This document shows positions 23,401 to 34,260 of a DNA stretch of 64,000 nucleotides, piece after piece. Origin of the DNA: Dermanyssus gallinae (lineage: Eukaryota; Arthropoda; Arachnida; Mesostigmata; Dermanyssidae); the NCBI GenBank assembly GCA_003439945.1, contig QVRM01001090.1, positions 26,001 to 90,000 on the forward strand, in the 5' to 3' direction. The translations under genes and the position numbers were made by a program. Position 1 is the stretch's first letter. Each line of letters begins with the position of its first letter. The notes beneath the pieces are model-generated. The model was not told where the DNA came from, made no database searches, and saw only the letters and a program-made list of their open reading frames with translations.

Positions 23401-23512
23401 ATGCCGCGTTGAAGTCTCCTGTAACGACTACGCCCTTTCCATTGGTGGCTTCAGTTATTGATATTCCTATTTCACTGAGTAGGTCCTCGAGTTCGTCCAG
23501 GCTGCCGTTGTA
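20425..23512 (-). mobile_element. 5'-truncated R1-like non-LTR retrotransposon with poly(A) tail
   Basis: On the minus strand the element begins inside the endonuclease domain, continues through an uninterrupted reverse transcriptase frame, has a 3' untranslated region of about 225 bases and ends in a 35-base A tail. Long (TA)n arrays touch both ends, so target and junctions look like a TA microsatellite. Truncation at the 5' end is usual for target-primed reverse transcription. Strand is opposite to the host gene. R1-clade relatives are known for site-specific insertion, including into simple repeats. That this one prefers TA repeats is my inference. Confidence 0.88.
20687..23512 (-). CDS. 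R1-like LINE ORF2: partial endonuclease, reverse transcriptase, zinc finger
   Basis: The frame is open for about 940 codons. It begins with the endonuclease end (VVVTGDFNAASETWGSRR, then DLTLCN and LSDHYCIEF). Numbered from the first in-frame methionine region at 23,356, the reverse transcriptase has GRSPGPDGIPP near 274, AVLLDVRNAFNSL near 401, AGVPQGSILGP near 455 and the catalytic YADD at 489-492. Near the C-terminus C764, C767, H777 and C782 form the CCHC finger (C-x2-C-x9-H-x4-C) usual for the R1 group. Reverse transcription at a nicked target is the known family function. The N-terminal part of the endonuclease and all of ORF1 are missing, so this copy cannot move by itself. Absence of stops suggests recent insertion. 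Confidence 0.92.
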   Translation of the reverse strand, partial: YNGSLDELEDLLSEIGISITEATNGKGVVVTGDFNAASETWGSRRTNKRGNILMEWAASLDLYIQNDGKDPTFHRAGYQSTVDLTLCNDTIANKIKDWTVLTEEENLSDHYCIEFTLELQQKALPIRSKMYYRIKDEKVFTSELKKAILTTSPHTPKELHDALKRACSRATKRPHPRRATCQPKHWWNSVIAQKRADCNRAKRELKKRHRTREAEILALENYRRLRALLKNEIAESKKLYWRQMIKDINDKPWGKPYKMIRGRGVQAPKVTLPDTEVVHILNNLFPQHGHFNREAYARRRTTSEEEEFPPITRAEVLIAAERLKPGRSPGPDGIPPIAVKILFREHPEVVAAVFTKAMASGEMPRDWKRAEVVLIPKSNGGYRPVCLLNTLAKGYEAIFEDRLRTFAEQQGLLSSNQYGFRKKRSVLTAIQRITAKADLLHGEPIYKRKLLVAVLLDVRNAFNSLPWKGILDTLVRKAVPSFLVRAVSGYLEDRKVFNGTVEIDMTAGVPQGSILGPLLWNITYDDVLRQDLPEGVEMIAYADDLAILSQAKTEEELELKTNMALWSTKRWMDSAGLQLAPEKSEAIVLTGRKRVDSMKLMVAGQEIKQVTEAKYLGVLLDKGLRGTNHIRKCTGKAAKAANAIGKILPNLHGPRECRRRLLMSVTESIALFAAPVWLQNTLKTKTAKTALRRTQRTAALRILQAYRTVSTNAALVLAGSPPWDLVVNERKSIWEGGSESNKEAAREKTIRLWQEEWDAIPAGSSGYSLRLLIPDIKKWIDRPAGEMNFFLTQCLTGHGDFQSYLFRIGKAPSVTCVHCEDGIDDDPEHTLLKCKGLEQARTTAIALLRLRWAKEAGKQGFGIPDPPKSSMRTFVEYICSTASAWRLGEEMATAVMKKKAELGRYRRERIALTTSTDDVACNQTGSQVLGQARRTGGGTRE

Positions 23513-23515
23513 TAA

Positions 23516-23570
<55 letters not shown>
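23511..23570. repeat. (TA)n microsatellite between LINE and SINE-B
   Basis: A TA array with TAAA and TTT interruptions lies exactly between the truncated 5' end of the LINE and the 3' end of the SINE-B copy. Confidence 0.96.
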
Positions 23571-23573
<3 letters not shown>

Positions 23574-23753
23574 AGTTTCGGGCTGACCCTCAGCCAAGAT
23601 TTAACGTCCACGGAACTGTTTTTCACATTGCTTCATAGACGGACCCCCATAAAGACAAATGTGCAATGGTGGGGCTCGAACCCGCGCAAATATATGTTAT
23701 GTCTCCTCCGGTTGCGAGGCGCAGACTTAAGCCACCACGCCACCGGGCTCGAC
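23571..23753 (-). mobile_element. SINE family B, copy 1 (tRNA-derived), flanked by (TA)n
   Basis: Read on the minus strand, the head has an A-box-like TGGCGTGGTGG and a perfect B box GGTTCGAGCCC (complement of 23,672-23,682). The body runs through CACCATTGCACATTTGTCTT to a CAGCCCGAAACTTCC end. It aligns along its whole length with the copy at 46.9-47.1 kb, apart from a short deletion. TA arrays flank it on both sides and it shares one of them with the LINE. Confidence 0.85.
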
Positions 23754-23769
23754 ATATATATATATATAT
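23754..23769. repeat. (TA)n microsatellite, 16 bp
   Basis: A short TA array at the 5' end of SINE-B copy 1. Confidence 0.93.
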
Positions 23770-24119
23770 TAGCAGGTCTCTTCTTCATTTCGGATTCTGA
23801 AAAAGCATATAGTGTCAGGTCAGGTGAATAAGTCGGTTAGCGCACGCCAGATATTAATTTTTTTCTGTAAAAAATTCTTCACGAAGCGCGAGTAGCAGAG
23901 TAAGCCTGTTGCCGTGACTGATTAAGCTGATGTTTTGAGTCTCTGGCGGCGGACTGATTTACGCAGTATTTACAACGCGTTCTAGTAATATGTATTAGTG
24001 ACGCAGCTTAGTTTACCGCAATATAGTAGCGGAAAATATGCCTCTTGTGGTCGAGAGAAACGGTTAAGTTTACAATGAGGATGGACTAACTGTAATGACT
24101 GAGTTTTCGAAGGCCATCA

Positions 24120-24121
<2 letters not shown>

Positions 24122-24151
<30 letters not shown>
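24122..24151. repeat. (TA)n microsatellite, 30 bp
   Basis: A pure TA array. Confidence 0.96.
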
Positions 24152-24153
<2 letters not shown>

Positions 24154-27037
24154 ATCATCGGGTATGACAAATTGTGTATTATTGTTCGATCAGGGAAAAC
24201 CGGAGAAAACACATCACACAAGTTCGACGAACAGCAAAGTAACAGCTCGCACAGATGCTTAGAAAGGATAAGAAGTAAGACCGCGTAGCATGTTTACATC
24301 ATGAAGCGGCCATTGCGGGGTTTGCGAAAACGCCAATTGATGCGGCGACTCCACAAGACGACATTTGAATGATTTTTTAGACAAGATTAACTTGGTAAAA
24401 CAAAAACTGAAGGATGTAAAGTCTGCACCTACAGAGATAGCTTTTAATCCTACAGTCGTGTCAGTCGAAGGTGCTTGTGGCATTTCGAGATAAGCAGATT
24501 ATTTTGCCAGAAAACGTAGCTTTTTCTCAGTCGACTATCGAAACGAATCAATGTAAGGACATCCCAGATGCTTTACGTGAATTTTCCTTTACAACATCGG
24601 AAAGTTTCGACGTACTTAGGACACACCCTCTCTCCTATGATCTTGACAATTTAAAAGAAGATATATCACTACTCAACGACAAATTAAACTTTTTTCTTAT
24701 TATTTTCATTTTTTTTAAATCTAGCGTTCGCTCGCTTCATTTTGTGAAAATGTGTTGCAATATGCATGTACCTGAATTTGCAATAAAGACATTTTTGGTC
24801 TATAGATTATTTAGAAATATTCTACAGAGACCCAAGCTAAATAATCTATTAGGGATGCCTCTCTTCGTTCCAGCCAGGGTGCACCATTAAAGAAGTTACA
24901 CTGGCAATCATTTATGCAATCCGTTAATTTTTTTATTACGCATAGAACATGTTGGTGGCTTGCTCAGCTTCAAAAATTATTCTTTCTCTGTTTAAGGTGA
25001 TTTGTTACTCCAAATAATGTCAATACATACATCTCACATGTATTGTTTCGCACACGAGGCGTATATTGTGAAAACAATGAGTGTTTATGTCTGGCTGAAA
25101 CCTCTCAGTGCAAGCCCCATGTATGTGACTCTCTTCGAGACGACCGTCTAGGGCACTTCTTCAAAGTCTTGCAGAGAGAGAATTAAGCATACTCTCACTT
25201 ATTTCTTAAAGGTGTTGGCTGTTGGGACACTACCCAGATCTCAAGTCTGAGATCACAGCAAGCTATATAAACGGCGTGGCGCCCGAGGCGGTATTGGGGG
25301 ACATCGAGTTAGTTAAGCCCTTTAAGGTTAAAATTGGTCTAGTGCGAACTGGGCATAGCTATGAGCCTTATCTATCTAACTATCGTAAGGAGTTCAAAGA
25401 TGGAACAGCAGCATACCTTAGAACTCACTGTCCTTTTGCAAGAAGTCCAAATTTGTATTAGATATACCAATCTTGCGAAATGTCCTCTTGACACCGAGAG
25501 TTTTCAAACTTCCGCGGACAACGCAACTATGTAAAAATTCGATTTATCTGAAAAGCTGAGTGGCGTTTAGAATTCGACATGCGACAACGTACGTGGCATA
25601 GCCTTACGCAGCCGTTAAATAATTAAAGTCTAGGTATAGGATGACCCGTAATTAGCTAGTATTGCTTCGCTATCTATCGTCGCTATTTGCCTGCGATTTT
25701 CTCGTGAGGTTACTCGTGCCCACGACCTAACACAGAGGCTTTACGGTTCTGCAGGAACAAAGGCAAGATGACTTTGAAAAGGCCTTTCCAGGACAAGTGC
25801 CTAACTCCATTGACTGGAAATCATAACACACTTTAGATCTCTTAGATCACGGATGCTAAGTGGCCTCTTCTAGGCAGCTGCTTCGGACGATAAACGCGTG
25901 TGCTTATTAACAGCCAAGCGCACAATCATTGGTTAGAGGCGTTTCCTTTGTCAAAAGCTGACACGTTACTTTTAAATCGGCGACGCTTTTCATTTTAGGA
26001 TAGAACGTTTACCGATATCATGGTTGCGTTGTATAGGATTCCAGAGAATCGGAGTAAGTTTGCATGGCCTGGCCTGCAGCTGAGGTCTCTGGAAAGAAAT
26101 ATCCCTTTCACACAACAGCACAAATGGTTAAATCGAACTGTGGCAGAGGAAGCCGACCGTCGGGTTTTTCCACCAACCCTCCTTACCTTATCAGGAGGAT
26201 AACGTTTTTCACACAGTTCACTCCTGTACCGTTAAAAAATCTGCTGTTTGGCATGCGACTGCATCGTGTTCACTTAGTTACTTAATTATTGCCCACATCG
26301 CGCAGGACCAGTTGTGCTACAAACAAGGGCGAACCTTAAAAAAACACGTACATATTTGAAGCCGTACATAATACGGCGTGCCGTACGTAACGTGAGAGTG
26401 AAATTACTATAATCTGTTATACTGATAAGAATGGTCGACCATTGCTTTACAAAGGTCTCTATTGCAGGTGAATGAGTTATTCGACGAACCAGACATATTG
26501 TTGCGCTCGGCTTCCGACGTCGTGTTCAGCTTCCGATTTAAATAATACTAATACTGGCTACAGGAAGGCAAATAGTCACATTAAGAATAGGTCGTAAAAA
26601 GTAGGTTCTGGGATATCGACTTTTCTAGATGTCACGTTAATTCATGATATGATTACGGTAAGCCGTTTTTCTCCGTCCTTCGATATCGCACTCCCACAGA
26701 GTCCCATGTTAACAGAGGAGAGACGTTAGCGGCCGCCAGATACAGGCCGTGCGCAAGGTTGTTATTTGCCTTCTTGAAGCCAACATGAGTAGTTTTCATA
26801 CGAAGCAGATTTTTCTCCAGTACATGTATTACCATGTTACTTTGTTGTGGCCGTTTTTCTCCACCAAACAATTTGTTCACTCGCAATGGTGCTGTTTATG
26901 ACCATTCACATAGTATAACAGATAGTAATTTCACTCTCACTTGTAAACAAGTCATTTTTGCCCCTCCCCCATTCCGGAGGAAAAATCATTTTGTGAACAA
27001 GTCCCTCCGCCTCTTAAAATAAGTGTAACTTATAAAA

Positions 27038-27038
<1 letters not shown>

Positions 27039-27080
<42 letters not shown>
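27039..27080. repeat. (CT)n-(TA)n compound microsatellite
   Basis: A CT run of about 16 bases passes directly into 26 bases of TA. Confidence 0.95.
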
Positions 27081-27964
27081 CTTGATGGCTTCAAACATGG
27101 TGACATTAAAAACAAAGGAGACTAGGTACGGTTAAAATTCAAGTACTCGAGCGTTTTTTATGACAGTTTGGGAGTTGTTTTCGAAATATTCCGCCCTATA
27201 TTTTTCCTTCAACTCGCCGATGCTAGAATACCCTTTACATATGATTTGCAGACACACCCGTCAACTGAGTAGCATCTTCAGGCAGATACAGTAATGGTAG
27301 CCCTGTCAGGTTATTCAGCACAGCACTTCTCTGTCTTTTGTAAGACCTCTTTCAACTTGTCAGCACAGAATGCTTATCTCTCTCTCTTTCTCTCTCCGCG
27401 AAATGATGAGCATTGAAGTTTCTGTTTCTTTCTTCTTTTATTTGCATAAGCCGAACAGCGGCGCAAACTTCATAGCATCACTTAAATTGCGCCGTTGCAC
27501 ACTCACAGCCGGCGAACGCATTTACCATCGTATCATGCTACGCAAGATGTCACTTTGGCACCACAACGCCGGGCACGAGGCAAATATGGCGTATGCGGAC
27601 TTTTCAGAATAACAGTAGAGAAAGTAGAGGTCAAACTTAAATTGAAAAGTATATAGACAGAAGGGGGCGGTGGTGGTAACAAGGGTATGAGTTAAACAAG
27701 AGCAATGGGCAGAAGGACGCCCGAAGTTCAGCACTCTTGACCAACCGCCGCTGTGCAGGAATTCAAACGAGTTTACGAATAGCAGAATAGAATAGAATTG
27801 AACATCGTTACGGAAGGGCCCCCGAGTTCAAGCTCCACACAGACTGGTAGCGTTTCGTGTGAAAAGGAGCTGAGTAATTTGCAACGAACATGTCCACACA
27901 CGCGACACTTTTTTATACGCAGAAGCAGCTACAACTACAGCGGAAGAAGACTGTTGCGGTTTAC

Positions 27965-28035
27965 GACCACGCCAACGCCAACAACAACAACGACAACAAC
28001 AATAACAACAACGCCAACAACAACAACAACAACAA
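27965..28035 (+). repeat. (CAA)n-rich tract
   Basis: ACAACAACAACGACAACAAC-type sequence. The Thr-rich and Cys-rich frames that cross it are artefacts. Confidence 0.85.
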
Positions 28036-30655
28036 AAGGCTGTACAGCTTACCATGAGAATGCCACTAACGGCGGTGGCCTTAAGTTGGGCGGAGCAAAC
28101 CATTGTTCACCTTCCTGATCGTCATCGACCTTGTGGTCGTCGTTTGAGGGCCTCGCCAGCTCGAAGCCTTCAAGTTGCCGGTTGTGGAAGGTGTCTCAGC
28201 AAGAGCCCACAAAAAGGGCACAGGAGAAGGCACGGTCGGCGCACCCACCCAGTGCGCCTATAATGGACCTGTTATTATTGTTGTTGTTCCTGTTGAGGTT
28301 GTTGTTGTTCCTGTTGAGGTTGTTGTTGTTTTTGCTGTTGTCTGCGTGTTGGATGGCACCTTTCGTAAGGTATGCGTATGTTATTTAAATAACACCGCCT
28401 ATGGACAAAGAGCAAGACACCCAAAGAAGTAGCAGCAGCATCAACACCACCAGCAGCAGCAGAATCCAATGTAAGAGCCCTCGACCGTTCTCAGCACTAT
28501 ATGGACAGCACACTCGGCAAAACTCAAATAACGAGAAAACGCCGAAATGTCAACATAATGCGGATCGGAAAAAATAACAGACAAAGCAAGGGAACGATTT
28601 CAAGCGCCACGTATGCCAAACGACGAGATTGAAGACAAATAGATGGACGAAATTGATAGCAAACGCAAAGTAGTATCAAAACAACATTGTGCACACAGGT
28701 TAACAACTGCGCACCTTATTGGCAGTGCATTGCATTCAAATCCTAGGAAGCTCAAACATAGACGTGAGCGAGGAAGGAAAACACCAAGAGAGAAAAGCTT
28801 AAAAGAACGGTTTGAGCCAAAATACCTCAAACTACCTTGTACTCTTCAAGAAATGAAATTGTTTTTTTACGCATTTGTGAGGTAGTCTGCAAATATTCAA
28901 ATAATATGCGACCAGGGTCCGGCAACACCCTGCATAATGTCCGCTGGGAACCTCTTCCGGGAACCCTATAACTCTACGCAGGGGTAACTTTTGTATGGCT
29001 TTGACAACCGGGGGCCGCGATCATCTCACTCGCTCGTACATCATATGCGCACAACATTCTACGTGCAGACCTGGCAAACTCGGGTGTCAATGAAAACGGG
29101 TAGCGTACCCAATGCGCTTTGACTGGCCCAAAAGTTCTGAGAACACCATGATCAGTGAACCACGAAGGCACGCCGAGCATGCATTAAGTTGTCGCAATGG
29201 TGGCTGATAATAAAGATAAACGAACAGTGCCCTAAGTAGAGCCGATTTCGAAAATTTACAAAATTACGGTAGAGTTATGAGATCTAGTACTACTACTAAG
29301 ATGAGTATCTATTGATCCATGGAATGTAATAGATTCCCAAGACATTCCCCTGCCGAGGGTATTTATTCATAGAGGACAACACGGCTCACATAGAGACGGT
29401 TGAATAACCCTTGTTAGGAATCTGCCTTGCCTCAGTTAACTCAGCGGGAACTATCTACCCTTGCCCGTTAACCGGAACTTTCCTCGTCTGCCGATGTCCT
29501 CGTAAAATACGCATATTTCACTGCAGGTAACCAACGAATACTGAAATGAGATTTGACGATGGTGAACAATTCTATTATTTGAACTCGTTTGTGTTAGTCA
29601 GTACGCAAGGATCCTATTTATTTCGGAAAATGATTTCAGCTTTGCTTAATGTCCACCAACTGTTGTAGTTTGAGTTTCCATTTCGTGCAGCAAAATGCTC
29701 CCAATTATGTCTTATTTTCTAACCATTATTTGGCCTTTTCACAAAACCACAAGGCCCTAAACGCTTAAACTGCGCCCGCTGTTTGTTCCAGCAACGTTTA
29801 CTCTATTGGTAGACAATTGCCTCTTCTGTGCTTATCTTGCCCGGCGTCAACTGCAACCGCCCAATAAAGGTGGACGTCGATTCGGAATGCAGGGCCTTGA
29901 TAGACCTAAACACATTTCTAAGGCGGTTGCTTATAAGTAAAGACTAAGTAAATACATTCATACTAAACTTATTAAAACCTCTATAACTAAATTACATACA
30001 CGGTTGGAAAGTGTATTCAGAGTCTATTACATTCCACGTCGTCTACTTGAAATCGCTAAGAGGTAGACTTTGAATGCACCGAGAGCAGGGCGTGCATGTC
30101 GAATTATCCAGGGTTTCCACAACAGTCAATGCGGCAACAGCATGGCCGCTCGCCTCCTTACTCACGTCAGGACAAATACAAAGCCCTGCTAGCGAACTGA
30201 CTTGGATTTCAAGCTTGTATAGTGTAGCAGGTGGATTTCTAATGACACAATTAGCTTAACGTATTATCTACGTGCAAAGGGCACTGTAGGTCGCACTGGT
30301 CAGTACTTCATGGTACGTGGCCGGGTTGCCGACTCAGTAAACGGAATTCCGTGTACCAGCTGTGTGCGTACCGAATTCTGCGCGTACATATGTGCCGGAC
30401 CATATGTGAGCTTCGCCCGCCTGCTGCGGATGGTTAATTAATTGAACTTTCATGTGTGAACGATAAATTGTGTGGCAAGAAGATATATGTGTGTAGCGCA
30501 CGTAGAGTACGCACTATAATACAAGCGCTATTGTGCGATGTTGTTGATCCGAGTGGCCGAAAAACAATAGAAGACCTGCATTCTAAATTCTCGTTCACTT
30601 GCAGAAGACCTGTATGCTAAGTTCTGTGCATTCACTGTGCGACACTCTCTTGCAG

Positions 30656-30758
30656 GACCTGCTTCTTCTCGAGGAGCAGGAGGGCTCCGTGAACTTCAAA
30701 TTCGGGGTCCTTTATGCCTTGGCAGGGCAGACAACGGACGATGAGATGTTCAGTAATG
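30656..30758 (+). CDS. GARNL3: GARNL3-like gene, visible exon 4 (start of RapGAP core)
   Basis: The exon encodes DLLLLEEQEGSVNFKFGVLY, then ALAGQTTDDEMFSN and one base of the next codon. LLLEEQEGSVNFKFGVLYA and DDEMFSNE are the conserved start of the catalytic RapGAP fold (human GARNL3 has LLVLEEQEGSVNFKFGVL). The acceptor is TTGCAG and the donor GTACGT. Confidence 0.95.
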
Positions 30759-31512
30759 GTACGTGTCCACCACTATTCTTCTTGCCGCCATGTTACATAT
30801 TGGTAATGCTATAGATATGATTAGCCGTATTGTGATTACTATAACTATTACTATTTGTCTACCGCACATATCATTTTAGATAGGCGTGCTTGTTTTTATT
30901 GCAGAAAAACATTTGTGCAAAGTCAGTACAGCGACGTGTTTTATTGCTGCGTTTTAAGCATGTGCAGCTTTGTGAATCACCTAAACGTATAAGAAATGCT
31001 CGGTTAATTGGAGAATAGTGTATATAGCAGTATACCTTGACACGTAATCTTGTGGAAAAAGTTAAGCAGCTTAGTGTGTGGGCCGTCGGGGAATATTAGC
31101 GAATGGTGGCGGATGCCGCTGGTGCCGTTGCACCCCCAGTAAACGGGGGTGCAGGGGGGGGGGGTCGCTTCTAGGCAGTCACGCCCTGAAGTTAGCTGGC
31201 ACAGGCGCATCGCACCGTCGCGCAAAAGAATGGAGCAGTTCACCGGATCAGCGATGGGTTATGACACGCAGCTCCCCCAGGGGGCAGAACGACACACTCC
31301 AAAAAAGCTCTGAATAACGTCCGGGCAACAACTTTTAGCCACCCGCAGCTCTATCGTCTTGCTACATCAGTTATTCACAAGTCATCATCATGTTCGTAAT
31401 GAATATTAAGTCGCAATGACCTATCATACATACAAGCACAAAAACAAGCATTCGTGTATGCATATATGATGCGCAGACATTAATATATATATATATATAT
31501 ATATATAGATAA

Positions 31513-31543
<31 letters not shown>

Positions 31544-31829
31544 TAGATATATATACATACATATACATATATATACATACATATGTACTTAGATCATATA
31601 TGCAGATGCGTGGATGTGTGAATACGACCTAGTGAAGCAATAAATAACTGAATGGGCAATACACGAATTTGCACAGTAACACAGATCGCAGGAGCTCTGG
31701 CAGCTGCGGCTGGCTTGTGGAAAGCGAGTAGAAAGTTACATTTTCTGCTTGCCCTAATTGACTTTTTCATGACTTGACTTGGATTGGCATCGTGTGGCTC
31801 CGCGGCTTCGTCCGACGTCGTCACGACAG
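30759..31829 (+). other. Intron 4 of GARNL3-like gene
   Basis: A 1.07-kb intron. It holds a poly-G run of about 10 bases near 31,156 and a compound TA microsatellite at 31.48-31.58 kb. The acceptor end (GTCGTCACGACAG) lacks a clear polypyrimidine tract. Confidence 0.85.
31482..31585. repeat. Interrupted (TA)n / (TACA)n microsatellite
   Basis: Two TA arrays separated by GATAA are followed by TATACATACATATACAT-type sequence. Confidence 0.92.
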
Positions 31830-32032
31830 AGACGGGAAGCAAGGACTTCGAGAAGTTGGTTAGCTTGCTGGGCGAGAAAGTGCGCCTTAAGGGTTGGGAC
31901 AAGTATCGGGGTGGACTGGACGTCAAAGGCGACATGACTGGCAAGCACTCGGTGTACACGATCTACGAGGGACACGAAATCATGTTCCACGTGTCCACGC
32001 TTCTACCGTACTCGAAAGACAACCGACAACAG
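31830..32032 (+). CDS. GARNL3: GARNL3-like gene, visible exon 5 (RapGAP domain)
   Basis: Two bases complete a split Glu codon, then 67 codons follow: TGSKDFEKLVSLLGEKVRLK, GWDKYRGGLDVKGDMTGKHS, VYTIYEGHEIMFHVSTLLPY and SKDNRQQ. The blocks KGWxxYRGGLD, GxHSVYT and HEIMFHVSTxLPYS are hallmarks of the Rap GAP fold and pack near the bound GTPase in known structures. The donor is GTGAGT. The acceptor ACGACAG is weak, with the upstream sequence open in the same frame, so a longer exon cannot be ruled out by frame alone, but homology places the start here. Confidence 0.95.
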
Positions 32033-32118
32033 GTGAGTCTACCAACGCTCTGTCCCTCGGCACCATCGCCAGTTCGGCTAGTCGCCGCGATTCGCCCTGC
32101 GTTACGGCTCGCCCGACC

Positions 32119-32131
32119 TGGTTGTTGTTGT

Positions 32132-32179
<48 letters not shown>

Positions 32180-32180
32180 C
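32119..32180 (+). repeat. (TTG)n tract downstream of exon 5
   Basis: About 20 TTG triplets with one TCG interruption, on the sense strand. Confidence 0.93.
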
Positions 32181-32428
32181 CTCGTTGTCATCCTCGTCAT
32201 ACTCCCTGCAGCTGTTTTTACGCTTCTGCCCTTGTTCTGCTTTACGTGTGCCTAGCAATGGTCGTAACAGTAGTAGTAGTAGTAGTAGAAGTGGTCATAG
32301 TGTTAGTAGTCGTAGTAGTAGTAATATATCCTGGTAACGCGAGGCTGTTAACCATCTATCTCCATATGGGTAGCATACATAGTATATGCATGGGTGTGTA
32401 TGCGGGTGTGTGTGCGTGTGTGCCAATC

Positions 32429-32497
32429 TATATGAGATATCTGTTGTCTCGTATATGAGATATCTGCTGTCTCGTGTATGCGATATCTGTTGTCTCT
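32429..32497. repeat. 23-bp tandem repeat, three units
   Basis: TATATGAGATATCTGTTGTC-type units repeat three times at exactly 23-bp spacing with only three or four substitutions, preceded by a GTGTGTGCG stretch and followed by CTGTCTGTC units. Confidence 0.85.
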
Positions 32498-33960
32498 GTC
32501 TGTCCGTTTGTCTGTCTGTCCGTCTCTCTCTCTCTCTCTATGCGTTGTCTGTGCATGCGTCTGTCCATACTACGGCAGTTCGTTCGTCAACGTTGCTCAG
32601 TCAGCTCCCGTTAGCTTCATATCGTATTCCCTGTCACAGCTGCTGGTCCTGGTGCTTCTGCTGCTGCTGTTGCTTCGGCTTCTACTGTTACTACGGCCAC
32701 CAGAGCAACTATCACTTCTTCCCACTCTCACTACCTACCTATACTACCACTGGTAGAATTACCATCACGGCACTGCACGCACGACGGCGGCGGGCGATAA
32801 CTACCTTCGCCGCCTTCGTCTTCTCTTCAGCGCTTCGACCTCGATCGACTTCGCTGTGCTTGACGTGCCGTGCTGCAAAATGGACGGCTGTGTCCTAAGA
32901 GAGGTTGCGACGGGGTGCAGCGCAATAGGGGACGAAGCAGAAGAAGAAGAAGAAGAAGAAGAAGAAGAAGAAAAGAACAACGAAGGCCAGAGGGCCCAAA
33001 ATGTGGCCCAAGATATCCGATACCCCACTTGCCCTGCCAACCCAAGTCCGTTGGGGTCCAGCGTTGCTCCTTGTCGTCCACCGACAGCCCAGAGACAGCC
33101 AGTCGCTGCCGCTTGGGGGTCGCGCGGGCTGGCCCCCGCTGAACCTGGCTGGGCGGCCGACTGAGGGGCAGCTCAACCTCTCGGGTTGGTCGACGGATCT
33201 TTTCTGCTTCCGCTTCGTGTCCCGTCCCTGTCGTTGTCCTGTATCCTTCCATCGCTTCGGGGTCGGTGATCTTTTTTCACTTGTTTTCGTTGGCCATTCG
33301 ATTCCGCGCCATCATACGTCGTCCGTAGGCTACCAAATGTCGTGCTGTCCTGTCACAGGCGAGACCGTATGTTTCCAGCCATCCCGCAAGTTTCCCGTCT
33401 TTTTTTTCCTCCACAATAAAGACTATAGCGTTCTTCGTCTGTTGATGAGCGTGCTCGTTCGTATGCATGTGCCTGATCGAAGCAGTCTTATGGCTAAAAA
33501 ATATTTCTATTATTTTGGGTCCAATTCTCTAGCTTTGGGTGCAATTCTCCTGCGCAATGCACACCGCCACAGGCTTTCCTGCGTGCTCGACACACAGGTG
33601 TCGTTAATGAACGCGCGTGGGGCGCATTTAATCAACTGATGTGGCTCCCTGGTAACGTTCGCATATAGTACAGTGAGTGTGAGTGTAAGAATGTTAACCC
33701 AAAACATTAGCTCACGCGTATCTAGTTTTAACTAGGGTCAGTTTCCCGCCCTTGCACTGAGACAAGCGTGTCTCTTCTAAGTTCTTTCTATTCTCGTCAG
33801 ACAAACCTCCGCTGTTGCGCCCGGCACGTTGGCAGTTTTTTGTTTTGTTTGTATTTTGATTTCTTTCATAAAAACTTACAACAATATAGCAAAATATGGC
33901 AAATTTTAACTAAAACGTAAGTATTTAAAATGGTTGACACTCACAGGTGTCCATGTACAA

Positions 33961-33963
<3 letters not shown>

Positions 33964-33995
<32 letters not shown>
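33964..33995. repeat. (TA)n microsatellite, 32 bp
   Basis: A pure TA array about 150 bp before exon 6. Confidence 0.96.
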
Positions 33996-33999
<4 letters not shown>

Positions 34000-34148
34000 G
34001 CATGGTGAGGCGGGGTGGTGCGATTGTTCTTGTAACCCATAAATCCGTAATGCGAGTACATTTATTTAGGAGAAAAGTCATCAACAACGTGATGCAATAA
34101 TAGCCCGATGTGCTGGTGGTTGGTTCCCCGCGGCGTGCGCCATTTCAG

Positions 34149-34260
34149 GTGGAAAGAAAACGACATATCGGCAATGATATAGTGAATATCATATTTTTGG
34201 AAGGAACCTACGAGGATCATATCAACTTTAAGCCATCCATGATAAAATCTCAATTTACAC
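34149..34260 (+). CDS. GARNL3: GARNL3-like gene, visible exon 6 (catalytic Asn of RapGAP)
   Basis: The exon encodes VERKRHIGNDIVNIIFLEGT, then YEDHINFKPSMIKSQFT and one base. The RKRHIGNDIV motif contains the 'asparagine thumb' that Rap GAPs use instead of an arginine finger. That Asn is codon 34,173-34,175, about residue 222 of the visible protein, and is conserved. FKPSMIxSxFTH is also typical. Catalysis on a Rap-type GTPase is therefore possible but not proven for this protein. The acceptor is TTTCAG and the donor GTAAGTG. Confidence 0.96.

Larger units (their letters stand above)
16990..30655 (+). other. Intron 3 of GARNL3-like gene
   Basis: The longest intron visible (13.7 kb). It contains a full-length SINE-A, a R1-like LINE on the opposite strand, a SINE-B on the opposite strand, nine or so (TA)n arrays and CAA or TTG tracts near 27.96-28.05 and 28.27-28.34 kb. 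The interval 24.2-27.0 kb has several open frames (for example 24,471-24,890 and 25,222-25,461) that resemble nothing I know. The interval 28.5-30.6 kb shows no element I recognise. Confidence 0.8.
32033..34148 (+). other. Intron 5 of GARNL3-like gene
   Basis: A 2.1-kb intron. TTG and GTA trinucleotide tracts begin about 90 bases after the donor, a 23-bp tandem trimer follows, then a GAA run near 32,940-32,972 and one (TA)n array. Long open frames here (up to 212 codons on the + strand at 33.0-33.6 kb) have no recognisable domains. I treat them as chance frames in GC-rich sequence. Confidence 0.8.

Noticed and set aside
24471..25461. Open frames of 139 and 79 codons with fairly protein-like composition
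   Set aside because: I recognise no family and see no consistent frame or splice structure. They may be remains of an unknown transposon, but I cannot support a call.
33001..33639. Plus-strand open frame of 212 codons after exon 5
   Set aside because: Lies in GC-rich intron with open frames in several phases and strands, and has no counterpart in GARNL3.
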